Notes: generated from the letters alone by a model not told the origin. A stretch of 64,000 bases of DNA from a candidate division Zixibacteria bacterium HGW-Zixibacteria-1 (GCA_002838945.1 PGXB01000005.1:57389-121388), one strand, 5' to 3'. Positions 36,397 through 45,388 are shown, numbered from the stretch's first letter. Made by a program: numbers and translations.

Positions 36397-36984
36397 TTAT
36401 CGCTTCCAGCAATCGGCGTTGTTCGGGCCGGTTCCCGGTCCGAATCCCTGCCCCGGAGCATCGGGCGCCATGCCCTTTCCATGTCCTAATCCGTGACCGC
36501 CGAAATGTCCCCGTTCTTTGCCTTTTTCCTGGCGAAGCTCTTTCAGCTTATCGATCTGCTGCTCGGTCAGGACACCCTTGACTGCCTGGCGATGAGAAAA
36601 TTTCATTTTTTGCATCTCGGTTTTAAGCTTGCCGACCTTGTCCATTTGCGAAAGTATCTCGTTATCCGCGGCATCATTCATTCTCATATGCCGCAATTCC
36701 AGCTCCGCCTTATCCAGCGCCGCTTTCTTATCGATTCGCTCCAAACCGAACTGCTCGGCCATCTGAGAAATCTTGGCTTTCTGACCATCATCGAGGCCGA
36801 TTTCATCAGCCGCTTTCAACAGCATGCCCGGTCCAAAAAAACCATCCGCTCCATGCCCCATCCCGCGTTCGCCCATACCGCGGGCCATGTCGCTGTCGCC
36901 TCGCCCGCGATGCCCCGGATCTGCGACCGCAAATGCCGCCAAAAGTGCCAGTGCTGCAACTGCAATAATAAGTGCCTTTTTCAT
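36397..36984 (-). CDS. Spy/CpxP-like periplasmic protein, metal-rich linker
   Basis: A 195-residue secreted protein with a signal peptide (about 1-21, ending AVADP), a helical Spy/CpxP-type core of about 100 residues with the LTxxQ-type VLTEQQIDKLKELRQEKG, and His/Gly/Met-rich stretches at both ends (GERGMGHGADGFFG; HFGGHGLGHGKGMA) that could bind copper or nickel. It is the last gene of the second ECF sigma operon, 37 bases after its paralogue. A periplasmic chaperone or metal-stress sensor role is inferred. Confidence 0.75.
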   Translation of the reverse strand: MKKALIIAVAALALLAAFAVADPGHRGRGDSDMARGMGERGMGHGADGFFGPGMLLKAADEIGLDDGQKAKISQMAEQFGLERIDKKAALDKAELELRHMRMNDAADNEILSQMDKVGKLKTEMQKMKFSHRQAVKGVLTEQQIDKLKELRQEKGKERGHFGGHGLGHGKGMAPDAPGQGFGPGTGPNNADCWKR

Positions 36985-37021
36985 AACAATCTCCTTCTTA
37001 TATTAAAATATTATATTTCTC

Positions 37022-37537
37022 TTAGGGCCGCTTATCGTGCGGTTCATCTTTGCGGAACCCCCGCACGGATTCAATTAACTCCCGTTCAAAACGCTCCTGA
37101 AAAACAATCATTTTCCCCTGCTGAATGACAGTCAATATCTTTTTTGAGTTGTCAAAAAATGTGTCAAATGAATTAATCATTTCTCTCTTTAATGCCTGTA
37201 TTTTCTCTACCTTTTCCTTCACCGCCTCTTCCGGTGGAGTTTCTATTTTCAGGAGTTTGATCAGTCCTTCAACTTCCAGGTCGATTTTCTCTCTGATATC
37301 GCGGCTCTCTTTTCTGAATGAGGCAAAAAGCGCAATAAATTCACTGTTTTGCTGCTCATCCAGATCAAGAACCTCCAGAAGTTTCAGCAATCTCAAATTT
37401 TCCAGATTATCGGCGTGCTTACCCCATCCGCCGCCATGCATACCCTTACCCGGTCGCTGCGCGAAAGCGGCCGGTGCGGCCAGAATAACCAGCAACATAC
37501 CGATAATTATCAAGTCTGTTCCTTGCCGTCTTCTCAT
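37022..37537 (-). CDS. Spy/CpxP-like periplasmic protein
   Basis: A 171-residue protein with a signal peptide (ending about residue 26, AFA) and a helical heavy-metal-resistance/CpxP-type domain: LLEVLDLDEQQNSEFIALFA, then a long amphipathic helix. A short His/Gly-rich segment (GKGMHGGGWGKH) follows the signal. It overlaps the anti-sigma gene by four bases and so shares its regulation. Such proteins in CnrX/ZraP-type systems sense metals, which fits but is not shown. Confidence 0.72.
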   Translation of the reverse strand: MRRRQGTDLIIIGMLLVILAAPAAFAQRPGKGMHGGGWGKHADNLENLRLLKLLEVLDLDEQQNSEFIALFASFRKESRDIREKIDLEVEGLIKLLKIETPPEEAVKEKVEKIQALKREMINSFDTFFDNSKKILTVIQQGKMIVFQERFERELIESVRGFRKDEPHDKRP

Positions 37538-38082
37538 AACAGACCTCCCAACTCTATATTATTTTCAAGATATTTCAGTTCCTCGGCGCTCAGCTCGTCG
37601 ATAACAAGTTCCGAACTGCCAAAACCGTTCCTCCCGACAAAATCGCCGACTGCTTCAGCGACATACTGATCATCGATCCAGGAATCATCGAAGAGCTCTA
37701 TTTCACCGGTATAGCTGGAGTAATAGAATTCCGGCACTACCGAATTATTCTCAACACCCGGCGTATTTGAGAAAATTGATATGAAAACCAGCATGAATAC
37801 GGCGCTGACAGCAACGCCATACCGCACCATCAACCGATAGAACCCGGTCGCACGATTAAGATAGCCGTTGATTTTTGCATCCAGCCGCTCCTGCACAACT
37901 GCAAATTCCGCGGCTGCCAGAGGCTTTGGCGTCATTTTATTCAGGCTGGTTTCCAACGCCTGCAGCGATTCATACCATTTACGGCAATCAACGCAGCTTT
38001 CCAGATGCACTTTTTCCTCGGTGTCTATTGCCGGGTCACCCAATTTTAGGGTCAAGCTTTCTCTAAAAAATCTGCAGTCCAT
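37534..38082 (-). CDS. Zinc-finger anti-sigma factor
   Basis: A 182-residue membrane protein with the zf-HC2 motif HLESCVDC near residue 28-35 in the cytosolic N-terminus, one membrane helix at about 88-107 (YGVAVSAVFMLVFISIFS), and a short acidic periplasmic tail. It lies four bases after the ECF sigma gene and overlaps the first Spy-like gene, which suggests that the periplasmic proteins modulate release of the sigma factor. Confidence 0.87.
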   Translation of the reverse strand: MDCRFFRESLTLKLGDPAIDTEEKVHLESCVDCRKWYESLQALETSLNKMTPKPLAAAEFAVVQERLDAKINGYLNRATGFYRLMVRYGVAVSAVFMLVFISIFSNTPGVENNSVVPEFYYSSYTGEIELFDDSWIDDQYVAEAVGDFVGRNGFGSSELVIDELSAEELKYLENNIELGGLL

Positions 38083-38086
38083 CTTA

Positions 38087-38629
38087 TCACCTGAAATCTT
38101 CGAGTTTCTTTTGAAGTTTCTCGACCGCCTTCTGATAATTGGTCTTCACGGTCGATTCACCCTTTCCGAGTATTTCGGCAATTTCGACGAAGGAAAGCTG
38201 ATCATAAAACCGAAGATTGAAGACCAGTTTCTGTTTGGGCGGTAATTCATTTATACTTTCCTGTATTTTATTGCTCAATTCGCTGCGTCCGGCAGCATCA
38301 TCCATCTCATAGGCCGGCTCATCCTTGGGCGAGGCGCCAAACGGCAGGAAAGATAAAATCCCCCGGCGTTTGATTAAATTTATGGACTTATTGGAGACAA
38401 TCCGGTAAAGCCAGCTCGAAAAGCTCGCTTCTTCACGGAACCCGCGGATCGCCTTAAAAGCGGCGAAAAAGGTATCCTGAAGAATGTCCAGCGCCTCTTC
38501 GCGGTTACCGGTCATCCTGTAGGCTAAAGCAAACATTTTATCCTTATACCTCGCAACAAGTTTATCAAACGCTCTCCGGTCGCCGGCCCTGGCCAGCGAA
38601 ACTAATGCCTGTTCTTCCCTGTCCATCAT
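38087..38629 (-). CDS. ECF RNA polymerase sigma factor
   Basis: A 180-residue ECF sigma factor: sigma2 with MFALAYRMTGNREEALDILQ and DTFFAAFKAIRGFREEASFS, sigma4 with LPPKQKLVFNLRFYDQLSFV followed by the helix-turn-helix LGKGESTVKTNYQKAVEKL. Start is MM at 38629; a clear ribosome binding site was not seen. It heads the anti-sigma and Spy-like genes and is distinct from the RpoE-like factor at 23.2 kb. Confidence 0.92.
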   Translation of the reverse strand: MMDREEQALVSLARAGDRRAFDKLVARYKDKMFALAYRMTGNREEALDILQDTFFAAFKAIRGFREEASFSSWLYRIVSNKSINLIKRRGILSFLPFGASPKDEPAYEMDDAAGRSELSNKIQESINELPPKQKLVFNLRFYDQLSFVEIAEILGKGESTVKTNYQKAVEKLQKKLEDFR

Positions 38630-38680
38630 TTCTCAGTTTCTGTACTATAGACAAGCGGCCCCAAAAAAAGACTAACAAAA

Positions 38681-38709
38681 AAGGCAAACCTTAAATAAAG
38701 TCTGCCTTG
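38681..38709 (-). terminator. mreB terminator
   Basis: On the minus strand AAGGCAGAC pairs with GTTTGCCTT (one G-T pair) around a loop of about 12 bases and is followed by TTTTTT. It starts 24 bases after the mreB stop and separates mreB from the sigma operon. Confidence 0.7.
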
Positions 38710-38732
38710 CAAGCCGTCTAAAGCCAAGTGCC

Positions 38733-39761
38733 TCAATCACGTCGGCTTTTTATCAGAACTTTGGAATATTGCTGCATATTCTCAAGAACTTTGCCGGTGC
38801 CGCGAACCACGCAGGTCAGCGGATCCTCGGCGACATTGACCGGAAGATTTGTTTCCTGGCGTAATCGCTTATCCAGACCCTTCAACAGGGCGCCGCCGCC
38901 GGTCAAAATAATTCCGCGATCAAGAATGTCTGAGGCCAGTTCCGGAGGCGTTCTTTCCAGCGATTGCCTGACCGCCTCGACAATACGGTCAATCGGTTCC
39001 ACCAGCGCTTCTCGTACCTGCACCGATGACAGCTTGAGGTTTTTCGGAACACCGGCCACCAGATCGCGCCCTTTGATTTCCATCGAAACTTCCTTCTCCA
39101 AGGGGAAGGCCGATCCTATCCTTATTTTGATTTCTTCCGCCGTCAGTTCGCCGATGAGAAGATTGTAATTCTTTTTCAAATACATGATAATTGCATCATT
39201 CATCTCGTCGCCGGCGATCCTGATCGAAGTATTATTGACAATGCCGTTTAAGGCGATGACGGCGATTTCCGAGGTGCCGCCGCCGATATCGATAATCATG
39301 AAGCCTGACGGTTGATCGACCGGGAGACCAACACCAATCGCAGCCGCCATTGGTTCCTGCAGAAGATATACTTCGCGGGCTCCGGCATTTTCAGCCGAAT
39401 CTCTGACAGCGCGTTTCTCAACCTCGGTGATTCCCGAAGGCACCGATATCAGAATACGTGGTTTCATCAGGTAGCGGTGGCGAATCACCCGCTTGATAAA
39501 ATCGGAGAGAAGTTTTTCGGAAATTTCGAAATCGGCGATAACGCCGTCTTTTAGAGGTCTGATAGCGGCGATTTCGCCGGGTGTGCGTCCCAGCATCTCC
39601 TTGGCCGCCGACCCCACTGCGAGAACTTTGCCGGTGGCTCTTTCGATAGCCACCACCGATGGTTCATTGAGAACGATTCCCTGACCACGGACAAAAACAA
39701 GCGTATTAGCGGTTCCCAGGTCGATGCCAATATCGCTTGAAATAAAATCGAAGAAGCCCAA
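38733..39761 (-). CDS. mreB: Rod shape-determining protein MreB
   Basis: MreB is the bacterial actin that guides lateral wall growth. The 342-residue protein has the actin-type nucleotide motifs [14 protein letters not shown] near the start, [19 protein letters not shown] mid-sequence and [18 protein letters not shown] near the end. Start is TTG at 39761 with AAGGGA upstream, giving the usual MGFFDF opening. The mreC/mreD genes that often follow are absent here; it has its own promoter and terminator. Confidence 0.97.
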   Translation of the reverse strand: MGFFDFISSDIGIDLGTANTLVFVRGQGIVLNEPSVVAIERATGKVLAVGSAAKEMLGRTPGEIAAIRPLKDGVIADFEISEKLLSDFIKRVIRHRYLMKPRILISVPSGITEVEKRAVRDSAENAGAREVYLLQEPMAAAIGVGLPVDQPSGFMIIDIGGGTSEIAVIALNGIVNNTSIRIAGDEMNDAIIMYLKKNYNLLIGELTAEEIKIRIGSAFPLEKEVSMEIKGRDLVAGVPKNLKLSSVQVREALVEPIDRIVEAVRQSLERTPPELASDILDRGIILTGGGALLKGLDKRLRQETNLPVNVAEDPLTCVVRGTGKVLENMQQYSKVLIKSRRD

Positions 39762-39823
39762 TTTATTCCCTTAAGTTTGTTTAAATCCCTTTATATAAAC
39801 CAATTATCGTCAAAAGTTATGAT

Positions 39824-39852
39824 AGTTTACACCGTTTGGGCCAGGAAATCAA
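39824..39852 (-). promoter_or_regulatory. mreB promoter
   Basis: On the minus strand, -35 TTGATT (39852-39847), a 17-base spacer and -10 TAAACT (39829-39824). The leader to the mreB start would be about 55 bases. Confidence 0.5.
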
Positions 39853-39853
39853 T

Positions 39854-39897
39854 AAAAAAAGATGTTATTAGGAAATTCTTTTTGATTATCCGACATC
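39854..39897 (-). terminator. Probable terminator after the exosortase pair
   Basis: On the minus strand GATGT and ACATC, with inner GGA/TCC pairing, close a long loop followed by seven T. It lies just after the partner gene stop and directly before the mreB promoter. The stem is weak. Confidence 0.4.
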
Positions 39898-39905
39898 ACT
39901 CGGGT

Positions 39906-40418
39906 TTATGACTCGACTGTCTCCGGTCGTTTCTTCCCAAAACGAAGGAAACTGAATAGCCGCGGCAGCAGGCGGGGATAGAAAAGCAGCCAGAGACCCA
40001 GCGGGAGGGCATCATTGATCAGGTAGAAATGAAAGATACGGCGGAAAAAGGGCCGGGTGGTGCCATATTTCGACCAGAAATTATAGTCAATCCACGAGAG
40101 AGCGACATGTCCGAGCACCAAAATCAACAAGCCTCCAATGAGAGCGGCTATTGTTTTTTTCCAGTTTCTAAAAAATCCGGGCGAGGCACAGATCAGCGCA
40201 ACATAGGGAATAATATTGGTGAAATGATCGAGAAGTATCGACAATCTCCATTTCTTGACGCCGACCCATTTGAAAAATGGAAAAACTATCGGCTTGAGAA
40301 TAATAGGATATAAATTCTGGGCATAATAAAACCAGAGCAGCCCAAAGACTATGGTGAAAAAGGCCAGTTTGGCCAGAAACAGCCACAGGTCATTCCTGTT
40401 TGTGCTTTCTACTGTCAC
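39906..40418 (-). CDS. Exosortase-associated membrane protein
   Basis: A 170-residue protein with four hydrophobic helices (for example FLAKLAFFTIVFGLLWFYYA and TIAALIGGLLILVLGHVAL) and basic loops. It starts with GTG and overlaps the exosortase gene by 29 bases, so the two are coupled. Some exosortase H loci carry a membrane protein of this kind directly downstream; assignment to that family is by context and topology rather than by a motif I can name. Confidence 0.6.
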   Translation of the reverse strand: MTVESTNRNDLWLFLAKLAFFTIVFGLLWFYYAQNLYPIILKPIVFPFFKWVGVKKWRLSILLDHFTNIIPYVALICASPGFFRNWKKTIAALIGGLLILVLGHVALSWIDYNFWSKYGTTRPFFRRIFHFYLINDALPLGLWLLFYPRLLPRLFSFLRFGKKRPETVES

Positions 40419-40980
40419 GATACACCACCAGGTAGAGCCATCCGATCCAGATGGTTGAAATCATTATGATAAGTGTCACCTGCCAGAGATAGAGGTGCAT
40501 GAAATTAAACAGCTCCATCGAACTGGCCCCGGCCACCAGAAGAATAGTTATCCTGACCAGATTGAAAACAAAAATGGCCGGAAGTCCCATGGCGATGCCG
40601 AGGAGCTTCTTTCTGATCGTCGTGGAAAACGACAGCACCGCCGCGAGGTAAATCAGCATTTCGAACAAACCGGTGCATTCATCGATAATCTCGACCGAGA
40701 AGCCTTTATAGCTGACATAGACCCCGGAATAATGAACACTGTCCGAAAATAGCGACAGGATCGCCCCGGAAATCATTGCCGTCCCCTCCATCAGCCAGAG
40801 AATCTTGTCGTGATATCGCGTGAACAACTGGGAGAAGCCGATGCTGATCAATATCAGCAGCACCATGAAGAGAACCACAAACCGCACCACCGGAGAAATT
40901 TTCGGCGATGTACCGGTTGCTGCGGTGTTGTCTATGTTGTCGTTTCCGGATTTTTCGGGTTTATTCGAAGCTTTACCCAT
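40390..40980 (-). CDS. Exosortase (archaeo/exosortase family transpeptidase)
   Basis: Exosortases cut C-terminal sorting tails of secreted proteins at the inner membrane. With ATG at 40980 the product has 196 residues and about six helices; the catalytic set is complete: Cys102 in DECTGLFEM, Arg143 in FNLVRITILL and His162 in FMHLYLW. The short length and motif spacing resemble the exosortase H type. ATG 40986 is an alternative, but the -10 box ends exactly there. No protein with a PEP-CTERM-like tail was recognised in the window. Confidence 0.88.
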   Translation of the reverse strand: MGKASNKPEKSGNDNIDNTAATGTSPKISPVVRFVVLFMVLLILISIGFSQLFTRYHDKILWLMEGTAMISGAILSLFSDSVHYSGVYVSYKGFSVEIIDECTGLFEMLIYLAAVLSFSTTIRKKLLGIAMGLPAIFVFNLVRITILLVAGASSMELFNFMHLYLWQVTLIIMISTIWIGWLYLVVYRDSRKHKQE

Positions 40981-40986
40981 GGGCAT

Positions 40987-41015
40987 AATATAGTCATAGT
41001 TATCTAATTATGCAA
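40987..41015 (-). promoter_or_regulatory. Exosortase promoter, leaderless-type
   Basis: On the minus strand, -35 TTGCAT, 17-base spacer and -10 TATATT ending at 40987, followed by six bases and the ATG at 40980. No ribosome binding site is visible before either ATG. Confidence 0.5.
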
Positions 41016-41055
41016 ATGTAATGTGATGTATAATAGAAGTTGGTCAGAATCTTAC

Positions 41056-41202
41056 CTAATATTCCAGATAGAAATCACAAACACCATAGCCCTGCTCTTC
41101 ACTTTTAAATTGCCCATAAGACCATGGCCGCGATGGATACTCAACGTAGCCATTTGGGCCTTTTCTTTCAATACATTTGACTTCATACTTGGATTTAAAT
41201 AC
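41056..41202 (-). pseudogene. 48-codon in-frame continuation of the KAP NTPase gene
   Basis: Directly after the TAA at 41205-41203 the same frame stays open for 48 codons to TAG at 41056. The translation begins VFKSKYEVKCIERKGPNGY and ends YGVCDFYLEY; it looks protein-like, with a third of codons starting with G. It is either the C-terminus of the NTPase cut off by a nonsense mutation, or a readthrough extension. No start codon with a ribosome binding site was seen. Confidence 0.55.
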
Positions 41203-42336
41203 TTATTGGGTACTATTATGAGGGTCATAGATATTTGGAAGTGCATGTACAATTGATGCCAAAAATGAAGCAAATATTGTATCACGATATATTTGTTTTT
41301 CATGCCTGAATTTATCAAACCATGATACTGCAGGGCTTTCCGTAATATTTAAATATTTCGAAGCCTGAAAACATAAAGTCACACGCCAGTCAGGCCTATG
41401 TCCGTCCAATACTTGACTTATATAGTTTAGATCACTCTCCCGAATTATATTTTTTAATGTCCTGATCGTCATTCCTTTTTTAAGCTTAAACAGTTCATCA
41501 AAGAATGTGGAAACCTGACCAGTACAATCGAATTCTGTGGAATGTATCGATATATCTGGATATGAATATTTGCTTTTTAATAAATCTTCTTTAAAAATGC
41601 TTCTTACGAATTTTGACAGCCCGGTAAATTTCGGATTAAAATATTCGATATAATCAAGACATTTTAAATAAAGATCATTATTTTTTGCAAAGTTTTCGTC
41701 GCCAATTGGAGCTATTGCAATAATCTTATTTCCAATTTCTGTATCTCTGATAAATTGCTTTAGTGTTTCAAGAAAATAGATGCCTGCATCTCCAGAACGA
41801 TCAATATCTTCAATCACTATATATATTTCTTTTCCTTGAGCGTTAATAAGTTGCTTTAAAATATCTTGAATTTCGAAGACTCTTTTTGCTGGAGAAGCCT
41901 TAAATATCTCCAAAAATTTCTCCATAAAACTCAAATTCGGCAATTTGTCAATAATAATTGAAAGTATATCTGTGCTTGCTCCTATTAGTCTGGATTTTGT
42001 GTCTTTACCATCAATTTTCCCTGTTACTTTCTTCCTATTGCCGACCTGATCCGCAAAATCCAACACAAATCCTTCCCAAAGATCTCTCCTGTCAGGGTAC
42101 TTCCAGGCATCGAAGTCAATCCACTTTTGTTTGTCATTATCACTGCTTTTCTTTATTTGATAAAGCATGGTGCTTTTGCCACATCCAAATTTGCCTACTA
42201 GACCAACTATTGCGGATCGCTCAATCGAATTTAACTTCTTTGAAAATTGCCCGATCGATTCGGAAAAATCAAGCAGATCTTCGACTTTGCAGTCTTCTTG
42301 AATTAAGTCATAATTTTTAATAATTCCATATTCCAT
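41203..42336 (-). CDS. KAP-family P-loop NTPase, probably truncated
   Basis: A 377-residue KAP-type NTPase. Walker A is GKFGCGKST at 48-56, the KAP hallmark is WIDFDAWKYPDRRDLWEGF at 72-90, and Walker B is IYIVIEDIDR at 171-180. The two membrane helices that many KAP proteins insert in the domain are missing, as in soluble forms. An AAGAGGT site precedes ATG 42336. The gene is AT-rich, unlike its neighbours, fitting transfer. KAP NTPases occur in phage-exclusion and other defence loci, such as E. coli PifA, but no partner gene adjoins it. Confidence 0.83.
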   Translation of the reverse strand: MEYGIIKNYDLIQEDCKVEDLLDFSESIGQFSKKLNSIERSAIVGLVGKFGCGKSTMLYQIKKSSDNDKQKWIDFDAWKYPDRRDLWEGFVLDFADQVGNRKKVTGKIDGKDTKSRLIGASTDILSIIIDKLPNLSFMEKFLEIFKASPAKRVFEIQDILKQLINAQGKEIYIVIEDIDRSGDAGIYFLETLKQFIRDTEIGNKIIAIAPIGDENFAKNNDLYLKCLDYIEYFNPKFTGLSKFVRSIFKEDLLKSKYSYPDISIHSTEFDCTGQVSTFFDELFKLKKGMTIRTLKNIIRESDLNYISQVLDGHRPDWRVTLCFQASKYLNITESPAVSWFDKFRHEKQIYRDTIFASFLASIVHALPNIYDPHNSTQ

Positions 42337-42434
42337 TATATACCTCTTAATTCACACATAAATCATTCGCCTGCCGACAATTATATGAAATAAAATATTT
42401 ATTTATGAGTTGGTTGTCAAGGATAATAATGGAA

Positions 42435-43121
42435 TCACAACTCGATTGTCGCGCGCCGGATACGACGGCGCGCCGCAACAAAACGGAACCAGAGATAACC
42501 GAAAGCGAAGCCGCCGACATGCGCCAGCCAGGCAACCCCGCCGCCGCCGCCCATCGCGGACATCAGGAGTTGATAGAAAAACCAAAAACCGAGAAGAAAC
42601 TTGGCCGGGATGCGCACCACCTGTATGAAGAAGAGCCAGATCAGGGTGACGATGCGGGCACGCGGGAATAAAACCAAATAGGCGCCCAGCACACCGGCGA
42701 TCGCCCCCGAAGCGCCGATCAGAGGGATTTGAGAGTTGGGGCCGAACAGGACAAATAGAAAGACCGCCGCCAATCCGGAGACAAAATAAAAGATCGTAAA
42801 TTTGACCGGCCCGAGATAATCCTCGATATTATTGCCGAATATCCATAGGAAAAGCATGTTGCCGAAGAGATGCATGAACCCGCCATGGACAAACATGCTG
42901 GTGAGCGGCGTCAGTAAAATCGGGACAGCATAGCGCGGGGTCAGCTCCTCAAGATGCACCAGTTCAAACGGTATCAAACCGAATTTATACATAAATATCT
43001 GAAACACCTTGGCGTTCATCGGAAAGGTGTACATATATACCAGAACGTTGATGACAATCAGGCTGACCGTCACATACGGTTTATTCACGGTCGGATTTTC
43101 ATCTTTGATCGGAAAAAACAT
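42435..43121 (-). CDS. Rhomboid-family intramembrane serine protease
   Basis: Rhomboids cleave membrane proteins within the bilayer. The 228-residue protein has six helices, the catalytic Ser138 in GASGAIAG and His201 in AHVGGFAFG, and the structural HGGFMHLFGN motif at 79-88. The tail is basic. It starts 11 bases after the M23 peptidase stop, so the two are likely co-transcribed. Substrates are unknown. Confidence 0.92.
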   Translation of the reverse strand: MFFPIKDENPTVNKPYVTVSLIVINVLVYMYTFPMNAKVFQIFMYKFGLIPFELVHLEELTPRYAVPILLTPLTSMFVHGGFMHLFGNMLFLWIFGNNIEDYLGPVKFTIFYFVSGLAAVFLFVLFGPNSQIPLIGASGAIAGVLGAYLVLFPRARIVTLIWLFFIQVVRIPAKFLLGFWFFYQLLMSAMGGGGGVAWLAHVGGFAFGYLWFRFVAARRRIRRATIEL

Positions 43122-43132
43122 AGAGGGCGCTT

Positions 43133-45388
43133 CTAATCTTTATTTACAAAAAAGTGCGTATTGACAATCCGCTCATTACCCACACGGTCGGAGACCTTGA
43201 TGACCAGGTCATGCCGGCCGTTCTTCAACGGTTTTCTCGGAGTCGTTTTTAATATCTCGGCCTCAGGGTCATATTCCGGGATCAGCCACTCGCCGTCGAG
43301 GGTGATGGTAATACTTTTGTCATCCTCGATATCCGACAACTCATCGCGGACATTGCATTTAATAAGCGGCATGTCCGATTTTACGGTCGTACCGTTGCCC
43401 GGGGTTATCTTTTGAATATGCGGCGGCTCAATATCTTTGATGGCGGCAAAAGTGCCGGTCAGGCTTGATTCGGAGTTTAGTTTATTACCCAGAATTTTTG
43501 AATCAAGCCATTTCCACCGATGCTTGCTGTTAAGGCGATAGAAACCGACCTTGGAATTATCGGTCTTCCCGTCAAGCGGCATCGAGATAAATATATTTTT
43601 CGCAAGCGGCATGGTTTCGGGACCGATTTCATAGGCATCGCCAATTATGCTGGAAGATTGATTAAATTTTTCATCCGCCCGGCGCAGTTCGACCAAAGCG
43701 GGAGAATAGAAGGCGTTTCCGGGCATACCGACTTCAATAACGCCCGGCACCGAAAAACCTGTCTGACGACTACCGCCTCCGGCCAGGATAATGTTGGTTT
43801 CCACAGATGACAGCGGAAGCGAGCCGCCGCGGTCCATCAAATCGATTCTGATGATTCTTGTCTTGATACAGGTATTCTTATAAAAAGCCGCGAAATTCAG
43901 GGGTGAGACGACCCGGGTTTGAATTTTTTTCACGTAACCGTCTTCATAGACCAGATCTACTTCCGGAGCGAGGGAAAACTTATCCCTCGAATGTACCTCA
44001 AATAAAATGCCGCCGTCTATCAGCTCATAATCCAGCCCATATTGCGATTCACCATAGGAGTGTGACGGAACGTATTCCTGGGTATAGACCCAGCCTGATT
44101 CACCCATGACATCAAGTCTGAAACCATTTATTCGTTTCAGATTTCCCGGCAGGCTGATCTTAAAGTCGCCGGAACCCATCGATTCCACCAGCGTCGAATC
44201 CAGCCGCTGGATATTTTCACCGCTGCCGACGGCATAAACGGCGATCCCGCCGATATCGATATATCGTGTATCCGGCCCGGCTCTCAAATACAGGGTGGAA
44301 TCATTGACTCGCCCCACGTCAAAAAGCGTTTTCGGCGCCCATACAAACTTGAAATCAAGTTCCGACATATTTCCGGCGGCATCATAGATCTCGACCCGGC
44401 CGTTATGCAAGCCATAACTGAATGAGGTCCGGCCCGTAAAAACACCCCCCTTTTCAAACTGGGAACTGCTGCCCGAAAAAACCTTACCTCCCGGCTCAAA
44501 AAGCAGGAGCCAGGATTGATCCCTGGCGGTTGCAAGGAAATAATCATAAGTCAGGTCCACCATGGCGGTCTGCTCATAGTCATATTGATCGAAATTACCG
44601 TCATAGTGTAGATAATCATCAATAAAAAGCTTCGCCTTCAGAATATTCAGTCTCGGACCGTTGGAGCGAATCCGCTCGATGATTTTAGCCGCCACGCCGA
44701 AGGGCCCCTGAATCAGCACGGGTGTGTCTATTTGATACTTCCCCCCCGATTTATCCCGACGCGGTTCCAGGAAAGCCCTTCGCCGCCCATCAGGGAAAAG
44801 CGAGACCGTGTCCTGATAGGCCAGAGCCAGCCCGTCAAAAACAGGCGCAAAATTGTCGGTGAGAGGAAAACCGTTTGTCAGCGGGTTTAACGGCATATTT
44901 TGAGGATTCCGTACTTCAAAATGAAGATGCGGCCCGCCGAATCCGGTCTGACCGGATAGCGCAATCAATTCCCCCTGTTTGACCGGAATTTGATTGCGCG
45001 AAAAGCTCGAATCAAGGTAATATCTTTTCTGGGAATATTGAATTTCTCTGACGATTTTTTCCAGGCGGTCCGACAGGCCCGACAGATGCCCAAAAACATA
45101 GATAAACCCTTGATTATCTAGAACATAGACTGCCTTCCCATATCCTGTATAAGAATATTTAATCCGCCAGACATAGCCATCCACCGGCGAATATACTCGC
45201 CGGCCCTCGGTTCCGCCGGTTCTGATATCGATTCCGCCATGAAAATGAAGCGCCCGATAATCGCAAAATGCTGAGGAAAGGTCGATTTCCCCCTTTACGG
45301 GCCAGGCTCGATCGGCCCCAATAGCGGGTAAAACCGCTAAAATCAGGATTATTAACGAGGTTTTATATATGGTCGATAAGATATTCAT
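43133..45388 (-). CDS. Secreted M23-family peptidase with long C-terminal region
   Basis: The 751-residue protein has a signal peptide (about 1-25, ending IGA), then an M23/LytM domain: HFHGGIDI (zinc ligands H50 and D54), YVLDNQGFIYVFGHL and GPHLHFEVRN at about 155. The remaining 550 residues are beta-rich Ig-like repeats that may position it at the wall or outer membrane. M23 enzymes cut peptidoglycan cross-links or activate amidases; which applies here is open. It is divergent from the PpiD-like gene and followed by the rhomboid. Confidence 0.87.
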   Translation of the reverse strand: MNILSTIYKTSLIILILAVLPAIGADRAWPVKGEIDLSSAFCDYRALHFHGGIDIRTGGTEGRRVYSPVDGYVWRIKYSYTGYGKAVYVLDNQGFIYVFGHLSGLSDRLEKIVREIQYSQKRYYLDSSFSRNQIPVKQGELIALSGQTGFGGPHLHFEVRNPQNMPLNPLTNGFPLTDNFAPVFDGLALAYQDTVSLFPDGRRRAFLEPRRDKSGGKYQIDTPVLIQGPFGVAAKIIERIRSNGPRLNILKAKLFIDDYLHYDGNFDQYDYEQTAMVDLTYDYFLATARDQSWLLLFEPGGKVFSGSSSQFEKGGVFTGRTSFSYGLHNGRVEIYDAAGNMSELDFKFVWAPKTLFDVGRVNDSTLYLRAGPDTRYIDIGGIAVYAVGSGENIQRLDSTLVESMGSGDFKISLPGNLKRINGFRLDVMGESGWVYTQEYVPSHSYGESQYGLDYELIDGGILFEVHSRDKFSLAPEVDLVYEDGYVKKIQTRVVSPLNFAAFYKNTCIKTRIIRIDLMDRGGSLPLSSVETNIILAGGGSRQTGFSVPGVIEVGMPGNAFYSPALVELRRADEKFNQSSSIIGDAYEIGPETMPLAKNIFISMPLDGKTDNSKVGFYRLNSKHRWKWLDSKILGNKLNSESSLTGTFAAIKDIEPPHIQKITPGNGTTVKSDMPLIKCNVRDELSDIEDDKSITITLDGEWLIPEYDPEAEILKTTPRKPLKNGRHDLVIKVSDRVGNERIVNTHFFVNKD

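Noticed and set aside
41052..41318. An 88-codon frame overlapping the KAP gene end in another phase
   Set aside because: The in-phase continuation of the KAP frame has much better codon pattern; this frame is Ile/Met/Lys-rich and overlaps it.
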